Below are positions 11,346-21,504 of a stretch of DNA of 64,000 bases, in pieces (the stretch's first letter is position 1; each line of letters begins with the position of its first letter). The DNA comes from Bettongia penicillata ogilbyi (Eukaryota; Chordata; Mammalia; Diprotodontia; Potoroidae), in contig JAJHZJ010000009.1 of assembly GCA_023548195.1 (NCBI GenBank), forward strand, positions 1,531,501 to 1,595,500. The letters run 5' to 3'. The notes below the pieces were generated by a model. It ran no database searches, was not told the origin of the DNA, and saw nothing but the letters and a program-made list of their open reading frames with translations. A program made the position numbers and the translations under genes.

Positions 11346-13379
11346 AAGATTTATGCTAGGAAAATAGTAGGAAAAAAACTAACAAAGGAGAAGAGAATTT
11401 ACCTTGGAAATCCAACTCCTGGTAGTATGTTCTTTGCAGTAAACCAGTGGCTTTCAGTTCCAGAGACCAGACTCATGGTTCAACACTGACCATCAACCTA
11501 CATTATTCTTGTTACAGGGATTATTCAGAATTATTTCCTGAGCCAGTTATTTTGGTTAACCAGTATCATTTTTGTTCCTTTAGTGGTATCCTTTTCAGTG
11601 TATATAAATCATTATAAAATGTAGAATTGAGCCCCTACTTTGTGCTTAGCATTATAAAAAGACATCAATGACACAGGGCACCAGAGCTATAGTAATCATC
11701 TAGTGTAGAAACAGGAGTAAAAATATTAGATAAGCAATGAAAAAATAGTTTTAATCGAGATTATCTTGAATGAGGCATTTTTTAAAAATAATAACTGAAG
11801 GACAGTCGACTGATAACCTGCATCTTCAGATTTTTAACTCCCAGGGGAATATTCCCAGTGCTAGTCCTAGATTAAAAGGTTCCTGAAAGGTAATATCTTA
11901 AATATTAAAGTTAATACTGGCTTTCCTGGCCCTTGCTACCTGCAGGCCAGGTGGATTATAGTTTAACTCCTCCCCCAGGGTTCTCAAATACTCTTAAGGG
12001 TAACTGAGAGATGTCTAGGTTCTCTGTCACTGGCTCCAGCCCTGACTGATGGTGTTCCCCCAAGTGTAGGAGGGTGTCCCTGCACCCCGGTTCTACATAA
12101 CCACTTAGCAAATAAGTTTTTACATAGCAATAATTATTTCAACAAATTTAATAACAAAATACAAACTCCCTTCCTAACATGAGAGGGTTAATCTTCCACC
12201 CTTGGATCACCTCAGTCTCTGGGAAGTGTAAGGGGATTAGGTTCATAGCTTAGCTCAGTTCCTATAGAGTTAGAGATACATGAGGTTTCAGAGTTTGGTG
12301 TGTTGTTTTTTTTTTTTTTTTTTACATTTTTCTTTTTACTTAAAAGCTTAGCCTTAGCCCATGAATGTCACAGAAGCTTTCAAGTAAATAGGTAGCTTAT
12401 CACTGCTCAGCAGAAATCACTGGTTTTAACTTGGGATATTGACTTCATCCCTATCTCCCCTCACCACCCTACAGTCCTTACCCTTACCCTCCCCCTCCCC
12501 CCCAAAAAAAGATTCCAAAGCAATCACTTCTGCCTTTTGAAATTTGAAAGTTGTGGACAGGCCACATTTTAGTTGTCATTTTAAGTAAATTGCCTTCAGA
12601 CTGAACCTCTGGTGTCCAGTGAGCTTGGGATCTGCCTCTCTGAGGCTTAGCCAGTACTGTATGTGTTAATACTCTGTGTGGAGTGTTTGTCCATCAGGAT
12701 GGAGCTTTCTTTGATGTTTAAAACTTTGGGGCAAGATTCAAATACTTGTTTTCATTGCTTTCCTTCCTGTGATTCATTTGGAATACTGTACAGCTGACCT
12801 CACCAAGGCGATAGCCTCGCTCTTTAAGTTGGTTGGCTTTCTTTTCTAACAGAATTAAGTTTTTCTGGAAGTTGGGGAGACTCCGAGAGGTGATGTGATG
12901 ATGGAAGTGGATCAACAGCCTTTAGAATTAGCTTTAATATGTGTGAATGTTGAGCAGAGTTGATAGATTGTGTAAATGTTCATATTTATGTTAATGTGTA
13001 GTAATTTTTAAAGAAAAGCAGTACTGTCAATATTCACCATGCTATAATTTCCCGATTTGCCAGTTATTTGCATTTCCAGCACTTAGCAATGTCAACCCAA
13101 AAAAATTTTTCTTAGAGAACCAGTGTTATAAAAGGATGGTTGGATTACAAGACTTACCCATAAAGGGTAATATTATAGCTGAATTTTAAATATTAAATAG
13201 CTTTATTATAGGTAACAGTACTATTTCACTTATTTAACAGATCTAGCATATTCTTTAGTGTGTCACAAGGAAAGTATTCTTAGGCATCAGGTGCATTTCT
13301 GCCTCTCTCTTTGGCCCTCTTTCCTACCCCATTTTCACTACGTAATCTCTGCTCTCATGTAGTAATACACAGTACCACA
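11346..13379. other. Unannotated sequence
   Basis: A reversed L2 scrap may lie at 11625-11735. There is a T-run at 12307-12323 and a C-run near 12486-12503. No gene recognised. Confidence 0.4.
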
Positions 13380-13439
13380 CCAATCTGGCAACAACCATTT
13401 ATTAAGTATATACAGTGTGCTAATGCATGCTGGCGGGGT

Positions 13440-13570
13440 AGGGGTGGGAGGGGAGTGGATTATATCTTGCATGGCACCAGCCAGTCATCTGATTATTCCA
13501 GGAGGTTCATAAGTTGAGTATGGCAGAAAATTCCTGTAGTTATGGCAGCTTTTTATAAAAGATAATAATA
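13440..13570 (+). repeat. Unnamed direct repeat, copy 1
   Basis: Matches 14855-14990 in the same orientation: G-rich lead, 'tggattata', then 'tattccaggaggttcataag', 'tatggcag', 'gtagttatggcagctttt' and 'ggataca'. Family unknown. Confidence 0.7.
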
Positions 13571-13715
13571 GGATACAAATATAAATAAATGAAACCTACC
13601 CACAAGGAGCTTGTGGAATTCTAACAGCAGAGACAAAGGCATGTATCAGTTTATAAAGAGAATATATGCAAAGAAATGCCAAGTAGTTGAATGTAAGAGC
13701 TTAAAGGGATAGGCA

Positions 13716-13937
13716 CTAGCAGCTAAGAGCACCAAGAAAGGCGTCATGGTGGTGGTGCTTGGAGAACCATGACATCAGGAAGGTGATGGCCATAACATGC
13801 AAGTGAATTGAAACAGTGCCCTTACTGTGCAAAGGGTCATTTTCTCCTCCAGAGCCATCTGGGTCCAGGGGCAAGATACAGATCAGGACAACTGGAGATG
13901 GCCCCGGATCCAGTGGGAGACCTTGACCTTTTTTCAA
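13716..13937 (-). repeat. Marsupial interspersed repeat (same family as 59288-59500)
   Basis: Reverse-complement match to 59288-59500. Shared blocks are 'agagccatctgggtccaggg' and 'ccatgacatcag'. I recognise this as a recurrent marsupial SINE-like unit but cannot name it with certainty. Confidence 0.65.
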
Positions 13938-14854
13938 GGTTAAAGTTCAAGGTTAGAGAATGAAAGGGATCCTGTGAGATGGAATCTTGAAGTAACAGTG
14001 CCTCCTGGGCATTCAGGACAGCCAGTGAGAAGACAGAGTCAGAGTGTGACATAAGAGGGACAGAGAGAAGGCTAATTTGATTAGCACAGAATGCAGGAGG
14101 GGAGCAGTGTACAGTGCATCTGTTCAGATAGGTTGGGACAAGGTTGTAAAGACCTTTAAAAGCTAATTGGTGGAATTTGTATTTCATTCTACAGGCAATA
14201 GGAAGCCACTGGAATTTATTGAGTGGGGAAGTGATGCAGTTAGACCTGTCTTTAAGGAAAGTGACTTTGGTAGCAGTATGGAAGCTGGACTGAAGTTGGG
14301 AGGGACCTGGAGGAGGGAGATCAATGAGGAGGTTGGTGTAACACTTTCGGTGAGGGGTGATGAGGGCCTGGATTAAGGTGATACCTTTGTGAATGGAGGG
14401 GAGGGATCAAATACTAGACATGTGGAGGCAGAGACAGCAGGATTTAGGAAGATTGGATCTACTCGGTGAAGAGCATGTCAAGTAACAAAATGGGGAGTCT
14501 GGAGAAATGGTGATGCCTTTGACAAATGGAAAAGTTTAGAAGAGTGTCTTGGGGAAAGATGATGAGTTCTGTTTTAAACATATCAAGTTTGACACATCTC
14601 CAAGAGATCCTGTTTGAAATGTCCAATGTGCAATTAGTGATGCAGGATTGAAACTCAGGGAGAGACAGGAACTGGATGGGATGTGTAGATCTGGGAGTCA
14701 GTGGCATAGATGTGGTCATCAACCCACCATAGAGCAAGGGCTGCACAACTGACTGTGAAAATAGAATGTAACAGCAACAGAAATAGCTTCTTTCCCTGAC
14801 TGGCACCCCTAACCATTGACTGATGACTATAAAGTACTTCTCTTCTGGGGAGTG

Positions 14855-14990
14855 GGAGGGAGGTACGGAGAATGGATTATAGCAGGTGCCTCACAGATCT
14901 GCCGTTCATTTATTCCAGGAGGCTCATAAGTTGAGGATGACAGAATATCCTATAGTTATAGAAGCTTTTTTTAATAGAAGATAGTGGTAG
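14855..14990 (+). repeat. Unnamed direct repeat, copy 2
   Basis: Second copy, with 'tattccaggaggctcataag', 'gatgacagaatatcc' and 'tagttatagaagctttt'. The copies flank the antisense L2/SINE block about 1.4 kb apart. Confidence 0.7.
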
Positions 14991-15119
14991 AATACTTAAG
15001 TGTGAATATGAGAAGGTACCTGAAATTTAACACTTAATTTTTTACTATGAAGAAGTCTAAGAGTGTAATGGGTATTAGGAAATGGTTGCCTTTTTTTTTT
15101 TTTGCTGTTTCCCAGTACA

Positions 15120-15302
15120 TAAATAATAATAAGAGTTCAACTTTCTTTCAAAGTTTATAGTGTTTATTCATAACAGCCTTGTAAGGTAGTATATCTTGCT
15201 TACAGATAAGGAAACTGAGGCTTAGAAATGTTGCACTGCTCACAGGGATGAGCAGTGTATTGAATTCTGCTCTCCTGACTCTAGATCTCTTGCTATTTCC
15301 AG
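15120..15302 (-). repeat. MIR-class SINE, antisense
   Basis: 'aaagtttatagtgtttattc', 'cagataaggaaactgaggct' and a decayed tRNA-like end. Preceded by a T-run at 15091-15104. Confidence 0.7.
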
Positions 15303-15439
15303 GAATATAGTCTCTGGATTGCTACAGTAAGAAGCAGAGCAGTAGTTTTGACTGTAATGGGCTCTGCTCAGATTATCAGCCCAGAGCAAAGCCTTAAAAA
15401 GGTATAAGAATTAGAACAATTTGAGGAACTGTGGTTCGT

Positions 15440-15738
15440 CACTCACCCTGGAATCAAGCTGTTGTAATTGGTGAATAAGGGCCTGATTGGCCAAAGAACA
15501 CAAGCTTACATTGCCCTCTGTTTCTAGATGTCCCAAACCAAACAGGCCACATGTCACAGTCCTATTGGCCAGCTGCCCTGCCCCCTCCCACCTTTTATTC
15601 TGGAAACCATAATCAGATCAATTAATCATTCCCATTTGTTCTGGAAAGGACCCTAACCCTATGGCTCCACTACTGTCCCTGTGACTTCTCAGGCCAAAAA
15701 ACCCTCCCCTAACTGCCTCGCCCCTGTTTTATGGTCTC
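15440..15738. other. GC-richer block with two CCAAT-type boxes
   Basis: Contains GATTGGCC near 15485 and TATTGGCC near 15565 in a C-rich context, followed by the L2 tail. It might be a decayed LTR or promoter-like fragment. No ends or TATA box are clear. Confidence 0.25.
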
Positions 15739-15868
15739 CTCTTAGTAAAAGGTAAACTTTTTGAGGGTAGGGACCCCATTTTTTGTGTTTATATCTCCAG
15801 TACTTAGCATGCTGCTTGGCACATAGTCAGGACTTCATAAGAGCTTTTCATTCATTAGAAAGATAAAC
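15739..15868 (+). repeat. L2 3' end
   Basis: 'tttgagggtagggaccccat', 'tatatctccagtacttagca' and 'ttggcacatagtcaggactt'. Confidence 0.8.
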
Positions 15869-16189
15869 AGGTGGTAACTGAAGACACCTTATTGAACAAA
15901 ATCCTTATCACTCACTGCCCCCTTCTCTCTTGCTGAGTCTGGCCTATTCTTCCTGTGTCTGTCTTTTTCTTTCTTTTTCCTCATTCTTTCTTTTATTCTC
16001 CTCACTCTTCCCTGCAAACCCCCATTTCCTACTCCCACCTTTTTTTTCATCTCCCAAAGGTGACCAAAAATATGAATTGTAGTTTAGTTTAGAAATTAAA
16101 TTTAGTCAGTCTTAAACTGACCACCCTAAGATTTGGGGGACACCCTATATGCAGAATGTCGAACCTTTGTTGCCCTGTGAAGATAAGTC

Positions 16190-16315
16190 TTACGTCATCT
16201 TCTGTAGTTAGAAAAGACCTTAGGAATCCATCTCATTTTATAGGTAAGGAATGTGAGTCAGGGAACAAAATTCAAGCCTCTTAGCCATTATACTGTTAGA
16301 CCTTATTCATTTGAT
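16190..16315 (-). repeat. MIR, antisense
   Basis: 'agaaaagaccttaggaatcc', 'ttttataggtaaggaatgtg' and 'caagcctcttagccattata' are the reversed MIR blocks. Confidence 0.65.
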
Positions 16316-17120
16316 TTTTCCCAAGTCAGACTCCCTTTAGTAAGGGAAAAAAGAATTTCCCAAATGTAACTCTGTAACCTGTTCATTTTATTGATGGCAT
16401 TTCTATGGGCAAGAGTAAGGATGACTTAGAAAAAAAATTAAATTTTAAAAATTAGAAAAATTTAGAGAAAAAATGAAGCAAATACAGCTTTCACCTCTTT
16501 CAGTGTCCCTCTTCTCTCTAAAGTGCTGCCCCTGGCTACCCATTAGGATCCTTGACTGTGGTAGGCCCCCTCACCCTTCTCCTCCCACAGTGGTGGGGTT
16601 CTTCCATTTCTCCCTACCTTCTCCTTCATAGTGGTCTTGTGTTTCCTTTCCTGTGGCTTTTATTCCATGGATGCTATTCTGATGAACTCTTTGATATTAA
16701 TGAATGCTAATGTTACCTCTCTGGTGAAGCCTCAGGAGAACCTCATCCAAAAGGATTAAATCTGAAGTGAGAATTTTTCTTTTGGGGATTGTGGCCTTTG
16801 TGACTGTTAGTTGTAGGCTATCTCTGTTATTACTGTGGACCCTTAAGTCAAATGTCTTTCTCATGCAGCCAGGGCAAAAGAACCCCTGGGCCTCCAGCTT
16901 TGAGTACTTATTCCCTCTTATTTGTTTTTAGCAGATCACTATATCCCATTAGCAGCTGTGCTGCAGCCCATGCTGGACTGTACCTACAAATGAATAATTT
17001 AAACAAATTAAATTATTCAGTTTAAATAGGAGCATGATTGACTTCACAATTCTCATTCTACTCTGGCTGCCAAGAAGGAAATCCTCTGCTCCCTTTGGAA
17101 ATGGGCCTAGAGCTAGATGT
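16316..17120. other. Unannotated sequence
   Basis: No gene or repeat recognised except a perfect short inverted repeat at 16991-17019. Confidence 0.4.
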
Positions 17121-17122
17121 GA

Positions 17123-17190
17123 CTTTCTGTCTAGTAATTCAACAAATGTTCATTAGGAGCTACCATAGAAGGCAGACAGTGCTGACAAAA
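17123..17190 (-). repeat. L2 3' end, antisense
   Basis: 'attcaacaaatgttcattag' followed by 'ggcagacagtgctgac' is the reversed tail. Confidence 0.6.
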
Positions 17191-17234
17191 GAGAAAGTGG
17201 AAGTCCTTGAGAGACTTCCAAGGGGCTGAGTGCT

Positions 17235-17560
17235 GCACATTGGGGTCCTTTTTTGCTTCATCATTTTCCCTAAGGAAACCTTTCAGCAGATGGGGTCCCA
17301 GTCTAGGCCTCAATACATTGGGCAATAACCCTCCTTCTGAAGCCTTTCCTGAGCCTTGTTTTTTGGGAATGACTCTCCCTCTCTCCCCTTTGTATTGTTT
17401 CTCTCTTAGGCAACTCTCATTTATTATTACAGCTATTTGTGAATTCTTCAAGTCTGAAACCTGTGGGGACAAGTACCATGTCTTGGCCAAATTTATACTT
17501 CAGTACTTACTACAGTTCTTTGTACCCATTAAGTGCTCATTAATTATTGAATTCAAAGAG
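17235..17560 (+). repeat. L2 3' region
   Basis: 'ttctgaagcctttcctgagc', then 'ctgtggggacaagtaccatg' and 'ttaagtgctcattaattatt' follow the L2 3' order. The 136-codon open frame across it (17207-17617) is a repeat shadow. Confidence 0.7.
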
Positions 17561-17561
17561 T

Positions 17562-17880
17562 TCTTGAAAGGATATTGCAACATTGCCGGTGAGAAGGAAA
17601 TGGGGAAGGCATTCTAGTCCAGGGCAATAACATGGAAAAGGTCAAGTAATATAAATGAGTGACAGCTTGGCCAGCTTTATTGGAGCAGACTATGTGTGGC
17701 AGAGGAATATCCAAGGTGGGTGGGGGGCATGGCGGGGGGAACAGTTTCTAGAAGATCTTGAGAGCCAAGCAGAGGATATTACCTACTTTAATGAATTTGA
17801 GAATAGGGGATCATTGAATATTTTTAAAGAAGAGAAGTGACTTGCTGACAGTGTGGTTATCTGTCAGTACTGTATAGGAT
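17562..17880 (-). repeat. L2/CR1 fragment, antisense
   Basis: 'gggaaggcattctagtccag' and the later 'agaagtgacttgctgacagt' match the reversed L2 layout of 3550-3800 and 47480-47760 in diverged form. Confidence 0.5.
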
Positions 17881-17884
17881 CAGT

Positions 17885-18065
17885 CACAAGGAGTAAGAGA
17901 TCCTTTCTAGAGCTGAAAGGGAGCTGAGAGGTCATTTGGTTTAATATTCCAGGTTGAGAGATGTATCCAAGGTTACCCAGGTGAGACAGGGCAGTGTCAA
18001 GGTCTGAAGACTGTCCTCTGACCCAGAAATCCAAAGTCCTGCCATTGATCGCACCACTGGGCAGA
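17885..18065 (-). repeat. MIR, antisense
   Basis: 'gagctgagaggtcatttggt', 'ggttacccaggtgagacagg' and 'ccagaaatccaaagtcctgc'. Confidence 0.6.
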
Positions 18066-18529
18066 GCCTGGGATGAGCAGGGTTGTTTAGAGACCATTTC
18101 AGGAAGAGCAGAGCCCAGACTGAAATGTTTCAGACAGGTAATTCACAGAACTTGGTTATTGACCAAAGAATAAAGAACAGATGAAGAACGAATGAAAAGC
18201 AAGTTAGATATAACCGTAGAGCTGAGGTAACTGGGAAGAGTTGTGGGTGTTCACAGTAGAGAGAGGAAAGATGCGAGAAAGAATGGCGTTGGGGAAAGAC
18301 ATCAAGTTCTAGACCTGTAGCTTTCTTTTAGTTAAGATACTAAATTCCTTTGGGGAAATGAGAGAATAGAGCAGATAAGGATCATTTTCCTGAAGATTAT
18401 ATATCCTGACTATACAACTTAATTGATTCACTTTGTTTTGTAAATGTATTAACTGGGAAACTTAAAAATCAGAAATAACCTAAGCTGGGTTTTTTTGTTT
18501 TTGATTTTGTTTTTTCCAGAAGAAGAAGG

Positions 18530-19385
18530 CTTATTTTGTCCTAACCAGCAAGAATGTGCACCAGGGATACAATGGCACTTTGCTTTTCTGGACACAGTAC
18601 TCTTCTTACCAAGTCTAAAGGGGATCGTCTTTCTTCCAATTCAATTCACACGCACTACAGTTAAATAGCAACAGTTTCACCTACCCCCCACTCCACCTTC
18701 ATTCCCTACCACATTGTTACAAAGAAGGATACCTCCCAGCAATACCACTTCTTGGTCGCTGTCCCGCCCCCCCCCCCCCCAGCCTTTTCTGGGAAGGGGT
18801 TTCCTAGGCCATCCCAAAAGAAAGAAAGTTGGCTAATTAAGGGAGACCTGAGCTACTTCTCCAGGGTACTTGGAGCTCTCCAAGGGATTAAGAACCTAGA
18901 CTTTAAGGCAACTGCCTTCTGGGGAAGGAATAAGGAATAGTCAGCAGGGATCATCCAGAACCATGGCCAAAAACTTCCCATTCCTATCACACAAATCACT
19001 AGACAAATTTGACCAAGCAGGCTGGAACCTAGATTTTTCTTAGTGTTGGTTTACCACCTCTTCTCCCTTATAAGGGCTGCCATCTGATCTAGGGCCTCTG
19101 CCACTGTAGCCTTGCCGACGGTCAGCATTGTGTCATCGGTGTAGCGTATTATACAACAGTGCCCTCAAGGAAAGAACGTCTTTCAGGGTTCTGCTGATCA
19201 TAATGTGGTAGTATGAAGGAGACTTTAGATAGCCCTGGGAAAGGCTGGCGAAGGTATACTGGGCTTCTTCCCAGACGAGTGCGCAGTTTCTGACTAGTCT
19301 CAGGCACAGAAATAGAAGGAAAAAGCATTGGCACGGTTGTTAGCCCCATAGCTCTCACCCTGGGCCTAGGCTACTGGTTTGCAAC
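18530..19385 (-). pseudogene. Decayed endogenous retrovirus pol (reverse transcriptase) fragment
   Basis: On the minus strand, broken frames give retroviral RT signatures. A 'WEEAQYTF...SQGYLKSP' segment lies at 19224-19273 (the LPQG-like strip). A YTDD active-site motif is encoded at 19132-19143, followed by TMLT. The two lie in different frames, so a frameshift falls between 19143 and 19250. A stop follows shortly after the YTDD motif. A thumb/connection-like remnant may continue to 18530. A run of 14 C is at 18767-18780. No intact protein is possible. Whether it belongs with the LTR at 20371-20862 is unknown: the orientation fits, but the L2 fragments between are unrelated. Confidence 0.7.
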
Positions 19386-19429
19386 TTTGATGAGATTTGG
19401 CATCACTGTAGTGATATGGCTGTGGTCAA

Positions 19430-19985
19430 TTCAGTAAGCATTTATTAAGCCCAATATGTGCCAGGCACTGTGCTAGGGACACACAAAAAGGCGAAAGGAG
19501 CCAACAAAGGACTCAGAGAAGGAGTGGTCAGATATGTCAGGGAGAAAACATGGGGAGAAGAGGGTATCAAGGAGAAGAAAGTGATGGGTGGGCTCAGAGG
19601 CCACAGAGAGGTCACAGAGAAGGAGGATGGAGAAGCAGCCATTGGATTGGGAGAGTTTCAGTAGAATGATAAGGGACTGTAAGAAGAGAGAAAGTGGAAG
19701 CACCTTTTAGCAATGGCCTTCTCAAGGGCAGAAGAGATGGAAAGATCATAGTGATAAGGGAGACCTGGGCATGTTTGCAGGCAGTAGGAAATGAGCCAAT
19801 AAAGAGGGAGGGATTGAAAACAAGTGAGAGACTTACAGCTGTATGACCCTGGGCAAGTCACTTAGGAAAACAAAAGAATGTCAGAAAGTGGGGTCACAGA
19901 AGGGACAGTCTGTTGGAGGAAATGGGATGGAGTGAGATCCCTTGAACAAGTAGACCCATTGCTAGAGAAACTGGAAAGCAATTGA
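19430..19985 (-). repeat. L2 LINE fragment, antisense
   Basis: Begins with the reversed tail 'taagcatttattaagcccaa' and continues into reversed RT: 'ggccattggatt'-like and 'acctgggcatgtttgcaggc' (coding CLQTCPGLP on the minus strand). Confidence 0.75.
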
Positions 19986-19989
19986 GAAA

Positions 19990-20330
19990 TAATGGATACT
20001 GGACCTAGAAAAACTGTAATTCCCAACCCTGTTCTCCAATTTCATCCTGACCTCCAACCCCTCCATCCTTCAATTCATTCCCAGGCTAACATCCCTGCCA
20101 TGGCTACACTCTTCCCTTTCTTCTCTCAAATGTTTAAGTGAATCAGTTGAATTCTACACTAGCCCCTACATCGTGGAGTCCCTTTTATCGCCTTGGCAAA
20201 CCCCAACTTTGGATTACCCCTACCTTGTGCCACCTTCCTCAGATTTACTGCTAAGGACTGTGATCCACTACAAATTTATGTTACAAAATCTCTCACATAA
20301 TATCCCTTCTTTCCAGTAATACAGTTTATA
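19990..20330 (+). repeat. L2 LINE fragment (between endonuclease and RT)
   Basis: 'aatttcatcctgacctccaa', 'ggctacactcttccct' and the later 'cttggcaaaccccaactttg' follow the sense L2 ORF2 order. It lies back-to-back with the antisense L2 to its left. Confidence 0.6.
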
Positions 20331-20412
20331 TGAGATAGCATGACCCCACCCCCCTACCCCTTATTCAAATTGACTGCTCAGAGGCGTCTCAAAGTAAAAA
20401 CAGAAAATCTCC

Positions 20413-20418
20413 TTTATT
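20413..20418 (-). promoter_or_regulatory. LTR poly(A) signal
   Basis: AATAAA on the minus strand about 80 bases beyond the TATA box, as expected for the R region of an LTR. Confidence 0.6.
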
Positions 20419-20498
20419 TGGTTCTCGTGAGAAGTGGGAGGTCCCTTCACCAAGTAAAAGCTGGAGTCGGGAGGTGCCTTACAGAAGCAGAATGGCAA

Positions 20499-20506
20499 CT
20501 TATATA
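20499..20506 (-). promoter_or_regulatory. LTR TATA box
   Basis: TATATAAG on the minus strand, 166-293 bases downstream of the octamer array. It predicts initiation near 20470. Confidence 0.6.
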
Positions 20507-20671
20507 GACTCAGATGAGGAAGTCCCCCTCGCACCCCTGACCATTATTCTCATTGACTGAGAAGCAAGGTCTTACATTCTAGGCACAAAATCTAACCAAT
20601 CATTTTTGGAACCCGGTTCAAATTTCCCGCTTCCGGACCTATACAAAACCTGTGAAAATACATGTCATCAT

Positions 20672-20799
20672 ATGCAGATTAGGCATTGAAAAATGTATGC
20701 AAATGAAGAATTGATGACTCATGCAAATTGGGCATTGAGAACTCATGCAAATGAGGTGGACCAAGGTGAGGACTGCGGACTGCATGGGCATATGCAAAT
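20672..20799 (-). promoter_or_regulatory. Octamer (ATGCAAAT) array in LTR U3
   Basis: Perfect ATGCAAAT at 20697, 20721, 20745 and 20792, with a one-mismatch copy at 20672. Starts are spaced 25, 24, 24 and 47 bases, so the motif sits in a degenerate 24-bp tandem unit that includes 'gcattga'. ATGCAAAT is the classical POU/Oct factor site. Confidence 0.85.
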
Positions 20800-21034
20800 T
20801 AGGTATTGAGGAGTTGGGGAGCCATAGCCAATCATTGATCCTAACGCCCTGTATAGCCTTACATGGAAATCACCTGACTCTGGAGGAATGGAAACCTGGG
20901 CCTAAGGTCTCTTCTACTCTAGGGAGGAGTCTCCGTGTTACTGAGAAGTCTTCACTAAATCTGTTCCCATTCAAGTTTTGCCTTGGTACACTGCCTGGAG
21001 TATTACCAGAGCCTTCTGGTTGGTTTTCCTTATT

Positions 21035-21487
21035 GGAGTCCTTTTCCAGATCCAGTCCGTCCTTCACTCAGCTGCCAGAATGATCTTCCTTATCTGATGA
21101 TTCACCCTTCTTAGTCAGTAAACTCATCCTTCCAGGACTAAATATAAAAATCCTATTTGGTTTTTTAAACTCTTCCTTGTGTGACCCCTTCCTTCCTTTT
21201 TAGTCTTAAAATTTACTCCCTTTCATGTACTCTACAGTCCAGTGACACTGGACTCTTGCTATCCCATAAACGTAACATTTCATCTTGCCCTGGCTGTCCC
21301 CCATGCCTAGAAAGCTCTCTTTGCTCCTCTCTGCCCCCTGGCTTCCTTCAAGGCTCAGCTCAAATCTCATCTTCTACAAGGGGCCTCCTTCCGCCCCTTC
21401 CTGCTGAACGCATTGAGGGGTTCTGTCTTTGGCTTTTCTATCCCTAGTGCTTGCCTCACATAGTAAGCACTTACTAAATGCTTGATT
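21035..21487 (+). repeat. L2 3' region
   Basis: 'gctgccagaatgatcttcct', 'caaggctcagctcaaatctc', 'ctttggcttttctatcccta' and the tail 'taagcacttactaaatgctt'. Confidence 0.85.
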
Positions 21488-21504
21488 ACTTCTAATTGGT
21501 TTAT

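Larger units (their letters stand above)
13380..14725 (-). mobile_element. L2/CR1 LINE, antisense, with nested insertions
   Basis: Starts with a reversed L2 tail ('caaccatttattaagtatat') and continues into reversed ORF2. Minus-strand peptides include 'LDMFKTELIIFP' (14550-14590) and 'ISQDPFHSLTLNFNLE'. The strip 'gaagccactggaatttattg' encodes the reversed QWLP-type motif. It is split by a SINE at 13716-13937 and by an unnamed direct-repeat unit at about 13440-13570. Dead copy with many stops. Confidence 0.8.
20371..20862 (-). mobile_element. Retroviral LTR (minus strand), probably solo or 5' LTR
   Basis: Three ordered signals on the minus strand fit an LTR: an enhancer-like U3 with repeated octamers (20672-20799), a TATATAAG box (20499-20506) and AATAAA (20413-20418). 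The distance from TATA to poly(A) signal fits a short R region. The proposed ends read TGTAAGG... and ...CA on the minus strand, but no target duplication is evident, so the ends are uncertain by tens of bases. A degraded pol on the same strand lies 1 kb further downstream. Confidence 0.7.

Noticed and set aside
12718..12915. 65-codon minus-strand frame with Lys/Leu-rich sequence
   Set aside because: No family recognised. Too short and without supporting context to call a gene or pseudogene.
17207..17617. 136-codon open frame
   Set aside because: Overlaps sense L2 3' sequence and shows no domain. Consistent with chance.
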